Assembly (NCBI GenBank): GCA_019677205.1
Contig: JAAMXY010000646.1
Location: 1-22,403, forward strand
Direction of reading: 5' to 3'
DNA length: 22,403 bases
From: Pinguiococcus pyrenoidosus
Taxonomy: Eukaryota; Sar; Pinguiophyceae; Pinguiochrysidales; Pinguiochrysidaceae
In this document: positions 1 to 9,471 of the stretch, piece by piece
How the letters are laid out: the number at the start of each line of letters is the position of its first letter
Position numbering within the stretch: the first letter of the stretch is position 1
Made by a program: the position numbers and the translations under genes
The notes under the pieces: model-generated
What the model saw: the letters and a program-made list of their open reading frames with translations, nothing else
Told to the model about the DNA's origin: nothing
The model's database searches: none

Positions 1-362
1 TCCGTGAGGTCCCCTCGGAGCCTTTCATACGCGGTCCACAAAGCATTGCTCTCTTCCTCCCAAACATTCGTCCCATTCCTTCTTCTTGATGCAAGACCCG
101 CTGCTGCCGTAGCACGACAGGCTTCAGCGTCGAAGCAGAAGCCGCTGTAAGCACCCGAAAGCCGACCCCCCAAACGCCCGTCGCAGGGAATTCATCGGAG
201 CCTCGTCCTTGCCCGAGGTCTCGTGCTTTCGTGCAAACTGGTGCCAGCGGCAGCAGCTGACACTATCTTCTTGCCGATAGACGCAGCGCTAAAAGGTCCT
301 GTCCAGCCTCGGTCTTTCCGTCTTGGATCATTCGCTGGAAAAATGCCGGCCAGCTCTTGGTG
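1..362. other. No gene recognised; downstream flank of the dehydrogenase gene
   Basis: This stretch lies beyond the stop codon of the minus-strand dehydrogenase and probably holds its 3' untranslated region. Reading frames here are short and show no family resemblance, and no RNA gene or repeat was seen. A neighbouring gene could begin outside the window. Confidence 0.5.
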
Positions 363-2257
363 CTACGTCAAGGTGGGCATTGCGCCAGTGACCTTCTCGT
401 GCGCATCGACGTACTTCCAGTTGCTTGTGATGGTCTTGATCTGCGTGTAGAAGTGCGCACCGTTCGGTCCGTAGAAATAGTGGCCGCCGATCGCCGAGGC
501 ACGGGATCCGGAGAAGCTGAACGTCGGAAGCGGCACCGGGATGGGTACGTTCACGCCCACCTGGCCAACGTCGATCTCATGCTGAAACTTCCGAGCCGCC
601 GCTCCCGAGGAGGTGAAGATGGCGCACCCGTTGCCATACGGGTTCTGATTCGTGAAGGAAATGGCCTCGTCGAGCGTGTCCACGAAGACGCAGCTGAGCA
701 CCGGCCCGAAGACCTCGTTCGTGTAGGCCGGATTCGTGTTGGACACGTCGGTCAGGATCGTTGGACCTACGGACCGCACATCCAGGCGAGCATTGGAAAG
801 ATTAGCCGCGTGGTAGAACAAACCACGTGACAAGTTGCCCGCGCTTACCAAGGAAGTTCCCATCCGGGAAGCCGTCCACCACAACTCCTCGGCCGTCCAA
901 GACACAGTTTGCGCCAGCGGCGATTCCGTCTCCGATGAGCCCCTCGGCGCGACGAAGGGCGTCTTTCGAGATGAGGGGACCCAGGTCTGCGCCTTCCACG
1001 TGGCCAGCGGAGACCTTGAGCGCCCTGGCCTTCTGGACGAGCTCGGGAATCCAGTCGGCGCTGTCGCCGACGAACACGGCAACGCTCAGGGCCATGCAGC
1101 GCTGCCCCGCGGCACCAAAGGCGGCGCCCACGATCGCGTTCAGCGCAGCCCCTTTGTCCGCGTCGGGCATGATCGTCACGTGGTTCTTCGCAGCCGTGTT
1201 GGCCTGCACCTTCTTGCCGTGGCGCGACCCTGCGCCACAACCGCCTGCTCAATGGGCTGGACCTTCTTCCGCCAACTCGTTGCGGCGCTCTTACCTAATT
1301 CGAAGATGTGGCGCCCAGCGCTGTCACCTCCCACGAAGGAAATGGCCTTGATCCTCGGCTCCGTGCATAAGAAGTCCACGGTCCGGTGCGTGCCGTGGAC
1401 CACGTTCAGCACGCCGTCGGGCAGGCCGGCTTGCTGCGCCAGCTCGCAAAGCATCATGGCCGCTCCGGGGTCCTTCTCCGACGGCTTCAGCACGAAGGTG
1501 TTGCCGCACGTGACGGCCAGGGGAAACATCCAGAGCGGAATCATGGCGGGGAAGTTGAAGGGGCAGATTCCTGCAGAGCTGCTGCATTAGACCCCGGCTC
1601 TCTCTCTCTCTCTCTTCCGCCAGTGGCGGTCTGCCCAGCCTGCATCTTTGTTACCCGCGCAGATTCCCAAGGGTTGCCGGTAGCTGATGCAGTCCAGGCC
1701 GCTGCCGATGTTGTTCACCGTCTCTCCCATGGTCAGCGCAGCTGTGTTGCAGCTGATCTCCACCACTTCCAGACCTCGGAAGACGTCTCCTCTGGCGTCC
1801 GCCAGCGTCTTGCCCTGCTCCGTCGTGATACTGCTGGCCAAGTCGTCCATCCGGTCTCGAATGAGGCGCTGAAACTCGAACATCACGCGCTGGCGCTGCT
1901 GCACAGGTGTGTTGCGCCACGCGGGCAGCGCCACATCCGCAGCTTCCACTGCGGCCGCCAGCTCTTCTGGCGTCGACTGGGGAACGCGGCATACAGCCTG
2001 GACGTGGACAGATGCGCCAAAAAAAAGTTGTTCATGGTTTAGTTGCAGTTCAAGGTTTGAATCGCGAAAAAGGCGGGAAACACCTCTTGAGTGGCCGGGT
2101 TCAACACCTCCAGAAAGGCCGTTGCGGCGGACTTTTGGAAGTGGCCGCCAATGAAGTTGTACACCTCAGGCGCCTCCAGCGGTCCCTCGGAGGGCAGTGT
2201 GCTCTTCAAGCGGCGAAAGCCGAGCTGAACATTTGCTCGATAGGAGAAGCGAAGCAT
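363..2257 (-). CDS. ALDH6A1: Methylmalonate-semialdehyde dehydrogenase (acylating), mitochondrial, ALDH6 family
   Basis: This enzyme converts methylmalonate or malonate semialdehyde plus CoA and NAD+ to propionyl- or acetyl-CoA in valine and pyrimidine breakdown. Five exons on the minus strand: 2257-2084, 1997-1655, 1570-1295, 1229-849 and 766-363. They encode 525 residues, normal for the family, and all four introns are GT-AG (65-86 nt). The ATG at 2257 opens a basic, hydroxylated N-terminus (MLRFSYRANVQLGFRRLKST) typical of mitochondrial import. Conserved landmarks include EQGKTLADARGDVFRGL, the substrate/NAD loop FNFPAMIPLWMFP, KPSEKDPG, the catalytic cysteine near residue 309 in FGAAGQRCMALS, EVFGPVL, NPYGNG and VGVNVPIPVPLP. 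The reading frame joins exactly across every junction. It is divergent from the INCENP gene. The identification is firm; mitochondrial location is inferred from the presequence. Confidence 0.95.
1598..1615. repeat. (CT)n microsatellite inside a dehydrogenase intron
   Basis: Nine CT units lie in intron 2 of the dehydrogenase gene (1654-1571). On the transcribed sense strand this is a GA run, so it is not the polypyrimidine tract of the acceptor. No function is evident. Confidence 0.7.
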
Positions 2258-2385
2258 CGTTCTGTACTGTTCTGTGGCGCGTGAAGAGGCGACAAAAGTG
2301 AAAAGCGGCGGATTTGGGGATTTGGATTGGAAATCCAAAGCTTCTTCTTGAACTGTGCTATCATTTTGGAATTACGAATATCATA

Positions 2386-2394
2386 TATTTTATA
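2386..2394 (-). promoter_or_regulatory. TATA box candidate for the dehydrogenase gene
   Basis: The minus strand reads TATAAAATATATG from 2394 to 2382. The 9-mer TATAAAATA lies 129-137 nt upstream of the ATG at 2257. The same 9-mer followed by a near-identical YATG occurs upstream of the SLC35B-like gene, which supports a core-promoter role. Confidence 0.5.
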
Positions 2395-2466
2395 TTTTGA
2401 TACATAACGTCCATGATATTCCACAATCTTGCACGGAGAGACTCCCAGTACAAGTTATCAAAAATT

Positions 2467-2475
2467 TATAAAATA
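2467..2475 (+). promoter_or_regulatory. TATA box candidate for the INCENP gene
   Basis: The plus strand carries TATAAAATA here, 192-200 nt upstream of the proposed INCENP start at 2667 and about 73 nt from the oppositely oriented box of the dehydrogenase gene. Orientation and spacing suit a two-headed promoter. Confidence 0.45.
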
Positions 2476-2666
2476 ACACATTTACAATGATGACAACATA
2501 AATTTCAAGATTCTGCCACTCGTTGGAGCGGCGCGAAGACGAAAAGCAGAGAGAGAGGGGAAAAGAGAAAAGCAGAGCTTTCAGTTCATCGCTTTCGCCG
2601 CTCCACTTCGCCAGCACTCCGCCATTTTCCCAGGAGCGCTTCCTCAGAGAAGCCCCCCCTTTTCTC

Positions 2667-4730
2667 ATGTCGAGGCGAGGCGAGAAGCGGCGTCTCCCTG
2701 TACTACAGGTGCGCAGGGCGATGCGGCCCCTGAGGCGAAATCCCTTTGTCTCACGTAGTTTCCGCCCTTTTGGCGCCACAGGTCGGCGCGCTGATGGACG
2801 CATTCTACTCTACAGCGCTAGAAGACGTATACTCCAGCTACCAAGGCGATCTGCACTTTCTTAAGAGCGTCACCAGCGGCCTCCTGAGCCACATCCGCGC
2901 CTCGGAGGGCCTCGAAGCCTCAGAAGAGGCGGAGAGTTGGGAGGTGACGCCAGTCCCACCGCCAGAGACGGTTCCCCTCTTCTCTCCAGTGGGCAGATCG
3001 CGCAGAACCGCAAGTCCACATGGAGCCAGGAGACTTTTTGTGAGTTTCATAGGCTCTCACTACTTGCTCAGAGCTGCCGGATCTGACGAGAGTCTCTCCT
3101 GCACAGGCGGAAGACGGCTACGGCACTCCCGGAGAAGGCCCGGCGTCGGCACAGAAGCTCCGCAAAGTGGCGAGCACCCCTGCCAGCGCCTCCCGCTCCA
3201 CCAGCAAGCGGAGGAATCGGACACCGCGGCAGAAGGAGGCAGCTGAGCTCGGCACCCCGACGCTGCTTTCGGAGAAGATCAATGCGCTGAGTCTCGCGAC
3301 CGACAGCGCTGGCGAGGCCAAGGATGACTTCGCAGAGCACCAGCAGACGCCCGCGGACGTAGAAGCAGTCAAGTCCACGCCCACGAATCCTTTCTTTAAC
3401 AACTGCCTGAAGAAGGAAGCCACTCCACCAGACGCCAGCCGGGCCTTGGGGAAACGGCAGGTAGCAGAAAGCCTGACTCGCGTCGTCGACGCTGGAGAAG
3501 AGCTCCAGACCGGCCTAGCAACGAAGCTGGAAGACAAGGTGCTTCCGGAATCCAGGCCCGTAGCGCCGGGCGATGTGGACAAGGCAAGCCTTCCACCACG
3601 AGACCCCAGACCCAACCGGGAAGTCTTGGCCGGGAAAAGCCGGGCCGAGGCAGACGCGAAGAATCGCGAGGAGATACGCGCGAAGCTGCGGTCAAGCTTG
3701 TCGGAGCAGAGCCTCCTGCCCAGGCAGCCTGAGGAAAAGCCGTCGCGAAGCCGCGTGGAGGAGCTCGAAGCGAAGCGTAGGAACCAGCTCGCCGCCAAGA
3801 AGCGAGCCTGGGATGCAGAGGCCAGAAGGTTCGGCGAGCAGCTCCGAGAGCGTAAGGCACGGTACGTCATGTGTGGTGGTACTCCCTTTAGCAGACGCGT
3901 AGTAGCCGATCTGAAAGCTTCACCTACAGGGCGAAGGCCAAGGCAGCGGCTTCGGCTTCCGCATCCGCATCCGCGTCGGCTTCCGCTTCCGCTGCACCAC
4001 AAGCGGCAACACCAGCGCCGCATAGCGCGGATCCGCTGGCAACGACTCCCCTATCAAGCGCAGCGCGTCCCAGTCCAGCGACTGGGGATGGTGCCCACGC
4101 ACAGCCACTTCCTCAGGCGCCCACGACTCCTGGGAGCGCTCCGGGAACGCCTGCTTTGCCGACGAGTGCGGACAACCGCGGCCAAGCTACTCAGCCTGCG
4201 GCAGGTGCGGCGACGAGAACTGCTAGCTATGTGGCTCCCCCGAAAGCTCACCACCAAAATGTGAAGGGAATGCTGGAGCGCCGCTCACACCGGCGACGCA
4301 GGTGTCCGCGCTTCCAGAGGAGGAGCCGTCGTCAAGTGGCCAGAAGCGATCCCGAAAAGCCCGGGTGCCAGACTGGGCTCGCAGCACGAAGCTGGAGAAT
4401 GGTACGTACCAAATGATATGATGGAACATGTCGCGGGACGCACCTTGCAGCTTTGGCTCTGACCCATGCATGCCTTTCCCGGTTCCAGCCCTTACTCGGC
4501 AGTTCTATGAAGGTCGTGATCCGGACACAATCTTCCCACCCTTCGTAGACATGGAGACCGGGATGCTCAATCTGCACAGCATCTTTGACAGTGTGGTTCT
4601 GCCGGAGGATCGGCGCTTCAGCAACCGCTCGAGCAGCGGCAACTGGAAGTTGGACGGATTGAAACCCCAGGAGCAGCTGGACTACAATCGGGAGATGGGA
4701 TTCTTCGAAGCGATTGCCGAGAACGCGTAG
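2667..4730 (+). CDS. INCENP: INCENP-like chromosomal passenger complex scaffold with Aurora-binding IN-box
   Basis: INCENP holds Aurora kinase at centromeres and the spindle midzone and activates it through a C-terminal IN-box. Six exons are proposed: 2667-2708, 2782-3039, 3107-3861, 3930-4260, 4302-4401 and 4489-4730 (575 residues, introns GT-AG). The diagnostic part is C-terminal: VPDWARSTKLEN near 484-495, then a spaced segment with LNLHSIFDSVV, ending in NRSSSGNW near 541-548. This matches the family pattern W-A-x-x-x-x-L then a Ser-Ser-x-x-Trp motif that Aurora phosphorylates. Upstream are a helical N-terminus (MDAFYSTALEDVYSSYQGDL), basic low-complexity sequence, a charged coiled-coil-like stretch and an Ala-Ser repeat. 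The first 14-residue exon is supported only by splice signals and phase; an unspliced start at 2794 is possible. A donor at 4231 instead of 4261 would shorten the protein by ten residues. The family call rests on the IN-box and is good; the rest diverges freely, as is usual for INCENP. Confidence 0.8.
3949..3990 (+). repeat. Coding (Ala-Ser)7 repeat in the INCENP gene
   Basis: Seven consecutive GCN-TCN codon pairs encode alternating Ala and Ser directly after the KAKAA segment at the start of exon 4. The codons vary at third positions, so selection or age has eroded an original 6-nt repeat. It sits in a Pro/Ala/Thr-rich linker before the IN-box. Confidence 0.85.
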
Positions 4731-5276
4731 TGCTCTTGCGCTTCAGCACGGGCCCTGACGTGCTGGTGGTATGCTGGCGTGTTGGTGGGAAGCTAATGTG
4801 CCAGGTTGCATGTGGAGGGAATAGCAACTGCTGCGAGTCGAAGAGCAGGCGTTGGTGAGAAGCCGCTACGAAGTGTACTTTCTTCACGTCTTCCTTCGGC
4901 TCGCACTTCATCAATTGATCGCACTGGGCTATCGGCTCATTTCAGTTGACGGACAAAAAGATATCAAAACTACCTGTACAGAGGCCTGAAAGCTCAAGCG
5001 CATCATAGCCTCTTCTTCCAACCATGCATAGCGTCCACCGTTGCCTGGAGCACCTGTCCCACACAGGTGGACCTATTTTCTCGCTACCGAGGAATCCACA
5101 CCTCTTGGAGTGCGTCACAGATTCACAGCAGTGAAAGAGAGAGGCAGAGAGAGAGAGAGAGAAAGAGAGAGGCAGAGAGAGCGAGACTGTCGCCTCCCCA
5201 TTGTCTTGTATTCCCCCAGCGGGCTCGCGGGCAGGCGACAGGGCCGACTAGGGAACATGTGGTCTAACCGCTGATC
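4731..5276. other. Convergent intergenic region between INCENP and SLC35B-like genes
   Basis: Both flanking genes end here, so the region should hold two 3' untranslated regions. Apart from a purine-rich repeat no gene, RNA or element was recognised. Reading frames in it are repeat-driven. Confidence 0.5.
5131..5185. repeat. Purine-rich GA repeat tract
   Basis: About 55 nt of GA-dominated sequence, with GAGAGAGAGAGAGA runs interrupted by AAA and single C residues (the unit GAGGCAGAGA occurs twice). It lies between two convergent gene ends. Strand-biased purine tracts can form triplex DNA; no such role is shown here. Confidence 0.75.
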
Positions 5277-6445
5277 CTATCGCTTCTTCATTCTATTTAT
5301 GACTAGACCCGCCAAGAAGACCAATCCGCCCACCACGTGCAAGGTGGAGAAGGGCTTGGGGAACACTATGAAGGAAAGCAAAATGGACGACGCCTTGCGC
5401 AGCGTGGTGATCATGGCGGCGGTCACGGCGCCGAACTGGCCAACGATTGCGGTGACGATGGACGTGCCGTTGAAGCCCATGTAGACCATGCACGCAATGG
5501 TGGTGATGGTCATCGTGGGGGTGTACGTCTGACTGCCCAGCATCCAGAGCAGGCCGGACGAGAAGTCCCCCGTGCAGATGGTGATGAGGAACGTGAAGAA
5601 GCTCGACAAGAAGTTGTCGTAGAAGATGAGCTCCGACGGCTGCGCCATGGAATACTTCTTCATGACTCGCTCCTGCGTCATTGCTTTCGCGACCTCTGCC
5701 ATGAGTGCTCTGTTTTACGCCGACAGCGATGCAAACGATGAAGAGTTCGAGTTAGACCTGGAAAGACACGTCTTTCCCCCCCCAACCCCAACCCCGCCAA
5801 GCCGCTCCAAAGCAAGTCCTACCCGAGAATCATGAGCACTCCAAAGGCGTTGAAATCGGACGAGACGATGGCATCTCCGCAGGTGAAGAGCACCAGGCCC
5901 AAGAGGATCATGACGGCACTGCCCCACTGCACCCATCCGTAGCGCTTGTTGAGAAAGGCCACTCCGGCCAGCATGGTAAGCAGCATCCGGCTGCTCTTGA
6001 ACAGCGTCTTGGTGGGGTAGTCCAGCCAGCGCATACTGAAGAACGTCAAGCCCACACTGGTGGTGGTGCACAGGCTCATGAACAGATGCCACAGCAGCGG
6101 AATCTCCCGTTTACTTTCGCTCCGGAGCCGCCGCACCAAGAACGCCATGGTGGCCAGGCCGATGAAGTTCAGGAGAGTGATGAAACTGCTGCTGCGCCGG
6201 TCGAACACCTCGATCACCACCAATTCCTGAAGGAAGCCATGCACCAGATGGAAGCACACCACGCCTCCGGCGCAAACCATCAGCTGCTGGACTTCTGGCA
6301 GCGGCGTGAGATCCACGCCCAGCACCACGAAGCCGTCCGGAGCGCTCGCCAGCGCCTCCACGTCCATGCCATTGGCACTTTGGGGCTCTGCGCGCCGGCC
6401 CAAGGCGAGGCCGGGCGACTTGGCAGAGCGCACCGCCAGAGACAT
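5277..6445 (-). CDS. SLC35B/UAA-family nucleotide-sulfate or nucleotide-sugar transporter
   Basis: Members exchange cytosolic PAPS or nucleotide sugars for the monophosphate across Golgi or ER membranes. Two exons, 6445-5823 and 5709-5277, join in frame across a 113-nt GT-AG intron to give 351 residues, usual for the family. Around ten hydrophobic helices are visible. Family landmarks are the LDYPTKTLFKSSRML block followed by LNKRYGWVQWGSA and LLGLVLFTCGD in the middle, and near the C-terminus GQFGAVTAAMITTLRKASSI, FIVFPKPFS and GGLVFLAGLVINRMKKR. The pattern tracks the PAPS transporter branch (SLC35B2/B3) best, but substrate cannot be decided by reading. The protein ends in a basic RMKKR tail. 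The ATG at 6445 precedes a short polar N-terminus; a second Met at residue 27 is an alternative start. The gene has its own TATA-like box. Confidence 0.85.
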
Positions 6446-6541
6446 GCTTCAGAGCTGCGGCGCAGGGAGAGGGGAGAGAGCGGGACATGCGATTAGAGTT
6501 CTTCCAGTAATACAATATATGGAATTTTCATCAACTTCATG

Positions 6542-6550
6542 TATTTTATA
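6542..6550 (-). promoter_or_regulatory. TATA box candidate for the SLC35B-like gene
   Basis: The minus strand reads TATAAAATACATG from 6550 to 6538. The box lies 97-105 nt upstream of the ATG at 6445 and is identical over nine bases to the boxes at 2386-2394 and 2467-2475. Confidence 0.5.
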
Positions 6551-6707
6551 ATAATTTCAGTTTCTCACTCTCTTCAAAAAATAGATCTGGATAACAGAAA
6601 AGTATACTTTAAATTGTAACGGATTTCAACAGCCCTGCATGAACTTCGACATCACTGGTGGGGGACCCAAGTACGCTCGGGGTACTGCATGACCGCCTCC
6701 TTCTCAT

Positions 6708-6730
6708 TCTGTCCGTCTGTCCGTCTGTCC
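6708..6730. repeat. Short tandem octamer repeat, TCTGTCCG unit
   Basis: Nearly three perfect copies of TCTGTCCG in the intergenic region. No function is evident. Confidence 0.7.
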
Positions 6731-7202
6731 CGCCAGCCTTGCTGCCGTGCCCTGTCCGACCTTTCCCCGCCAGAATAAGGACGTCGGGAAGTCAATAGGG
6801 CTCAGGTTCAAGGCCTACGGTGCGAGGCTTTCAGGGTTAGACGCACTGCAGTCTTTTGCGAAGGCCTCCGCATCGGAAGAGATGGCTTTTGGTGGACGGC
6901 TTCCCACCAAGACACAAAAACAAACCCGATGCGAAGAGTCGGGTGGGAGCGACTCAAGATACCCCAAAGACCGCAAGAGCCCAAAGAACGCTTCAGCACT
7001 CACACCAACGTCTCTCCTCTTCCCCGCCGCGCACGCCCTCCCTTCTCAGGCGACGTTCCGTCTTCTTTTGCCATGGCTGACTTCATGAGCTGACTGATCG
7101 AGACTTGATTGAAACCGCAACACGGAGGAGGACAATGTTTTACTCTTTTCAGGTTTTTAAGGTCCGGACGCGGGGTTTGGTTCTGTTATTGCTTTCATAC
7201 AC

Positions 7203-9146
7203 TCAGTCTTTGCAGCTGCTGCGCTCGACTTCTTCGTCCAGACCCGCCTGGTTCATTTCATCGTCCGTGCCGTATTCCTCTGACAATACTACCACCTTAT
7301 CCTGCGACTCGTCGGTCTCGCTGGTGCCTACGCGTGGCGAATCCTGAGTCCTCCTGTCGTCCGCCTTCTTCCGAAACTCTTCTCTAAAGCCCTCCGTGGC
7401 GGTCTCCTTCTTGGCCTCCTCGTTGAGCATGTCCGCGTCCATCTCCAAGTTCTCTCGTCTCTTCGGGCGGTTCTTAAAGAGAAATGGCTTCGCCAGCCCC
7501 TCCTTGTCTCCTCGAGGGCGGGACTGCTCCTTGGAGCCCGGCCGCGACTTGGGCGTGCGCTTGGCCTGCGCGCGCTGGTCCGCTTCTCTCTCTGCGACCT
7601 CCTGGGCGTACTTCATGAGCGCGTCGTCCTCGCGGATGGCTTTCTCCACGATGACCTCGTCCACGGACGTGATGAAGCGGACCGTCCCGATGAGCAGCTC
7701 CACGCCCGGGCGCAAGGGGAAGAACTTGCTGCGGGTGTGCATCTTGCTCAGGCGCACCCAGGTGCCGTTGGTGCTCGGCTTGGACGCCGAGCCGTCCATG
7801 AGCTGCAGCGCGTCCTCCTCCTCGTCGTACTCGATGCGCGAGTGGATGCCGGACACGGAGCTGTCAATCCCCAGGCAGACGCCGTCGTCTCCCAGCTGGC
7901 TGAAGGATACGTCATTGATCTGCTTCCGGCCCAGGGACACAGATCTCCGCTCCACTTCGAACGTCTTCCCCTGCATCGGCGTGCCCTCCGGGGCGAAGCA
8001 CTCCAGCACGCAGCTGTGCTCCGTGCGCATCCGATGGAAGTCCGCGATGTCGCCCGGCTCCAAGGAGTTGATGTCCTCCTCGGCCTCCCGCGCCGGCTCC
8101 GCGGAGACCGTCCGCTGGTCGTCCCCCCGCCCCCCGACGCAGCCCATGGAGATGCCCACGTGGGTGGCATCGTCCCGCTCGTGCTGCGCCATGTCCTTCG
8201 CGATCATCTGGTGCTTGCCCACCATGAACATGAGGCCCGGGAAGACGGGGATCTTCTCCTTCTCCTGGACGCGCAAGAAGGTGCCGCCGGCCGAGCCCAG
8301 GTCCCGGATGTAGAAGAGGAAGTCCGCCTCGTTCTGGATGATCTCGAAGTGGCGCCTGGACACGGTGGCGTCTCCAAAGGCGATGTGGTCGCGGTCCGTC
8401 TGTCTGGTGGGCGTTCTTCTGCCGCCGAGCACGCCGTGCGGGAACACGCGGAAGGAGCGGTTGTTCCAGGAGGAATCCGCGGGGCCGAGGCACTTCAACG
8501 TGAGCACCTTCTGCCACAGCAGCGCATTCTGGTAGCCGCCGGGCATGTCACTGTCCTCGGCCATGGACTCGGTGTCCTCCAGCACGTACAGGCCCTCTCC
8601 GCCCTCGGCCACGAGGTCCCGGATGAGCTTGAGCAGGTTGATGTTGGGGAAGAGCGTGTTGGACTCCATGACCTTCTGGGTCTTGGGCGAGCGCCGGTGG
8701 CTCACGAGCCACTTTTCGATGGCCACTCGTTCGTATGTGTGTCCGTCCGCGGCCATGACCGGGTCGCGCAGCAGCTCGCGCGTGATCGGACACACATACT
8801 CGTCTCGGAGCTGGCGCCCGCGCACCAGCACCGCGCGCGTCGCCGCCATTCTACCGCCGCCCCGCGCAGGCCGCGCACCCTCCTCTCCCGGTCGCTCCCC
8901 GAGCAGGTCGCACCCCGCTCTCCGCCGCGCCAGTCCTCTTGCCGCCCGAAGCCGCGCGCTTGGCGAGTCCGGCTCTCGGAGCGGAGCCGCAGACAACGCC
9001 GGGCGGAATCGATGGGCCACAAGCGCCGCAGTCGCGCCCGCAATGACGCCGCCGCAAGCCAGTCCGTTAGCGGTGTCGGCGTTCGATAACACTGAACCGG
9101 TGCCAGGGATGAGAACAAGAAGCTTCCGGACACCCGCGGGCCGCAT
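7203..9146 (-). CDS. U-box protein with two FHA domains (probable E3 ubiquitin ligase)
   Basis: This intronless gene encodes 647 residues from the ATG at 9146, or 548 from the ATG at 8849. In the shorter numbering, a U-box spans about 15-80 (DEYVCPITRELLRDPVMAAD, then DGHTYERVAIEKWL and LFPNINLLKLIRDLV), the fold that recruits E2 enzymes without zinc. A first FHA domain covers about 115-222, with VSRRHFEI and GSAGGTFLRV; the usual Asn of NGT is replaced by Gly. A second covers about 278-395 with LGRKQ, SVSGIHSRI and STNGTW, retaining the Arg, Ser and Asn expected to bind phosphothreonine. The charged C-terminus contains a possible nuclear signal (KNRPKRREN) and acidic Ser/Thr-rich sequence. 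The expected role is ubiquitination of phosphorylated partners. The domains are clear; the biological target is unknown. The extra N-terminal 99 residues are Ala/Arg/Gly-rich with one hydrophobic stretch and may be 5' leader or a targeting sequence. Confidence 0.88.
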   Translation of the reverse strand: MRPAGVRKLLVLIPGTGSVLSNADTANGLACGGVIAGATAALVAHRFRPALSAAPLREPDSPSARLRAARGLARRRAGCDLLGERPGEEGARPARGGGRMAATRAVLVRGRQLRDEYVCPITRELLRDPVMAADGHTYERVAIEKWLVSHRRSPKTQKVMESNTLFPNINLLKLIRDLVAEGGEGLYVLEDTESMAEDSDMPGGYQNALLWQKVLTLKCLGPADSSWNNRSFRVFPHGVLGGRRTPTRQTDRDHIAFGDATVSRRHFEIIQNEADFLFYIRDLGSAGGTFLRVQEKEKIPVFPGLMFMVGKHQMIAKDMAQHERDDATHVGISMGCVGGRGDDQRTVSAEPAREAEEDINSLEPGDIADFHRMRTEHSCVLECFAPEGTPMQGKTFEVERRSVSLGRKQINDVSFSQLGDDGVCLGIDSSVSGIHSRIEYDEEEDALQLMDGSASKPSTNGTWVRLSKMHTRSKFFPLRPGVELLIGTVRFITSVDEVIVEKAIREDDALMKYAQEVAEREADQRAQAKRTPKSRPGSKEQSRPRGDKEGLAKPFLFKNRPKRRENLEMDADMLNEEAKKETATEGFREEFRKKADDRRTQDSPRVGTSETDESQDKVVVLSEEYGTDDEMNQAGLDEEVERSSCKD

Positions 9147-9471
9147 GTCAAGTCAAAGTTGTCAAGGCAACCCAAAGTTCCGCGCATAGGAATGACTAGC
9201 GCGTGTCGGAACTGTCCGGGGAAAAGATTCTCATGCGATGCCACGGAGAGCGCCTAGCGGGGATTGGAGAGTGAGCACCTGAGGAACCGGGCCCCTCGAG
9301 AACTCAAACATGGGAAGGCGCTGCTGCGGCTATCGAACGCCTCCAAATTCAAATCGCCACGCGATGCCATTGGCGCATTCCTTCGCGCAGAATGTGCATT
9401 ATATCCGCATGCTTCACCCAGGTATGCCGCGAGGCCGCACAGCGCAACGCCTGCGCTAGGGGTTTTGGTAG

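Larger units (their letters stand above)
2258..2666. promoter_or_regulatory. Divergent promoter region, dehydrogenase / INCENP
   Basis: A 409-nt spacer separates two divergent start codons. Its centre, about 2340-2515, is strikingly AT-rich against a GC-rich background. It contains two TATA-like boxes facing outward, one per gene, annotated separately. The outer parts are GC-rich and probably correspond to the two 5' untranslated regions. No coding potential was recognised. Confidence 0.6.
6446..7202. other. Intergenic region between two tandem minus-strand genes
   Basis: This 757-nt region should contain the promoter of the SLC35B-like gene (right of 6445) and the 3' untranslated region of the U-box gene (left of 7203). 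About 6500-6640 is AT-rich and holds a TATA box. A short tandem octamer lies at 6708-6730. No further gene was recognised. Confidence 0.5.

Noticed and set aside
2340-2515. AT-rich island as a possible degenerate mobile element
   Set aside because: No terminal repeats, target duplications or coding remnants were seen. Opposed TATA boxes and its position between two starts explain it as a promoter.
5041-5274. Short plus-strand frames with long Arg/Glu runs
   Set aside because: They translate the GA-rich repeat tract and have no conserved features.
7737-9089. A 450-codon open frame antisense to the U-box/FHA gene
   Set aside because: The minus-strand U-box and FHA motifs are unambiguous, and the opposite frame has shadow composition and no recognisable domain.
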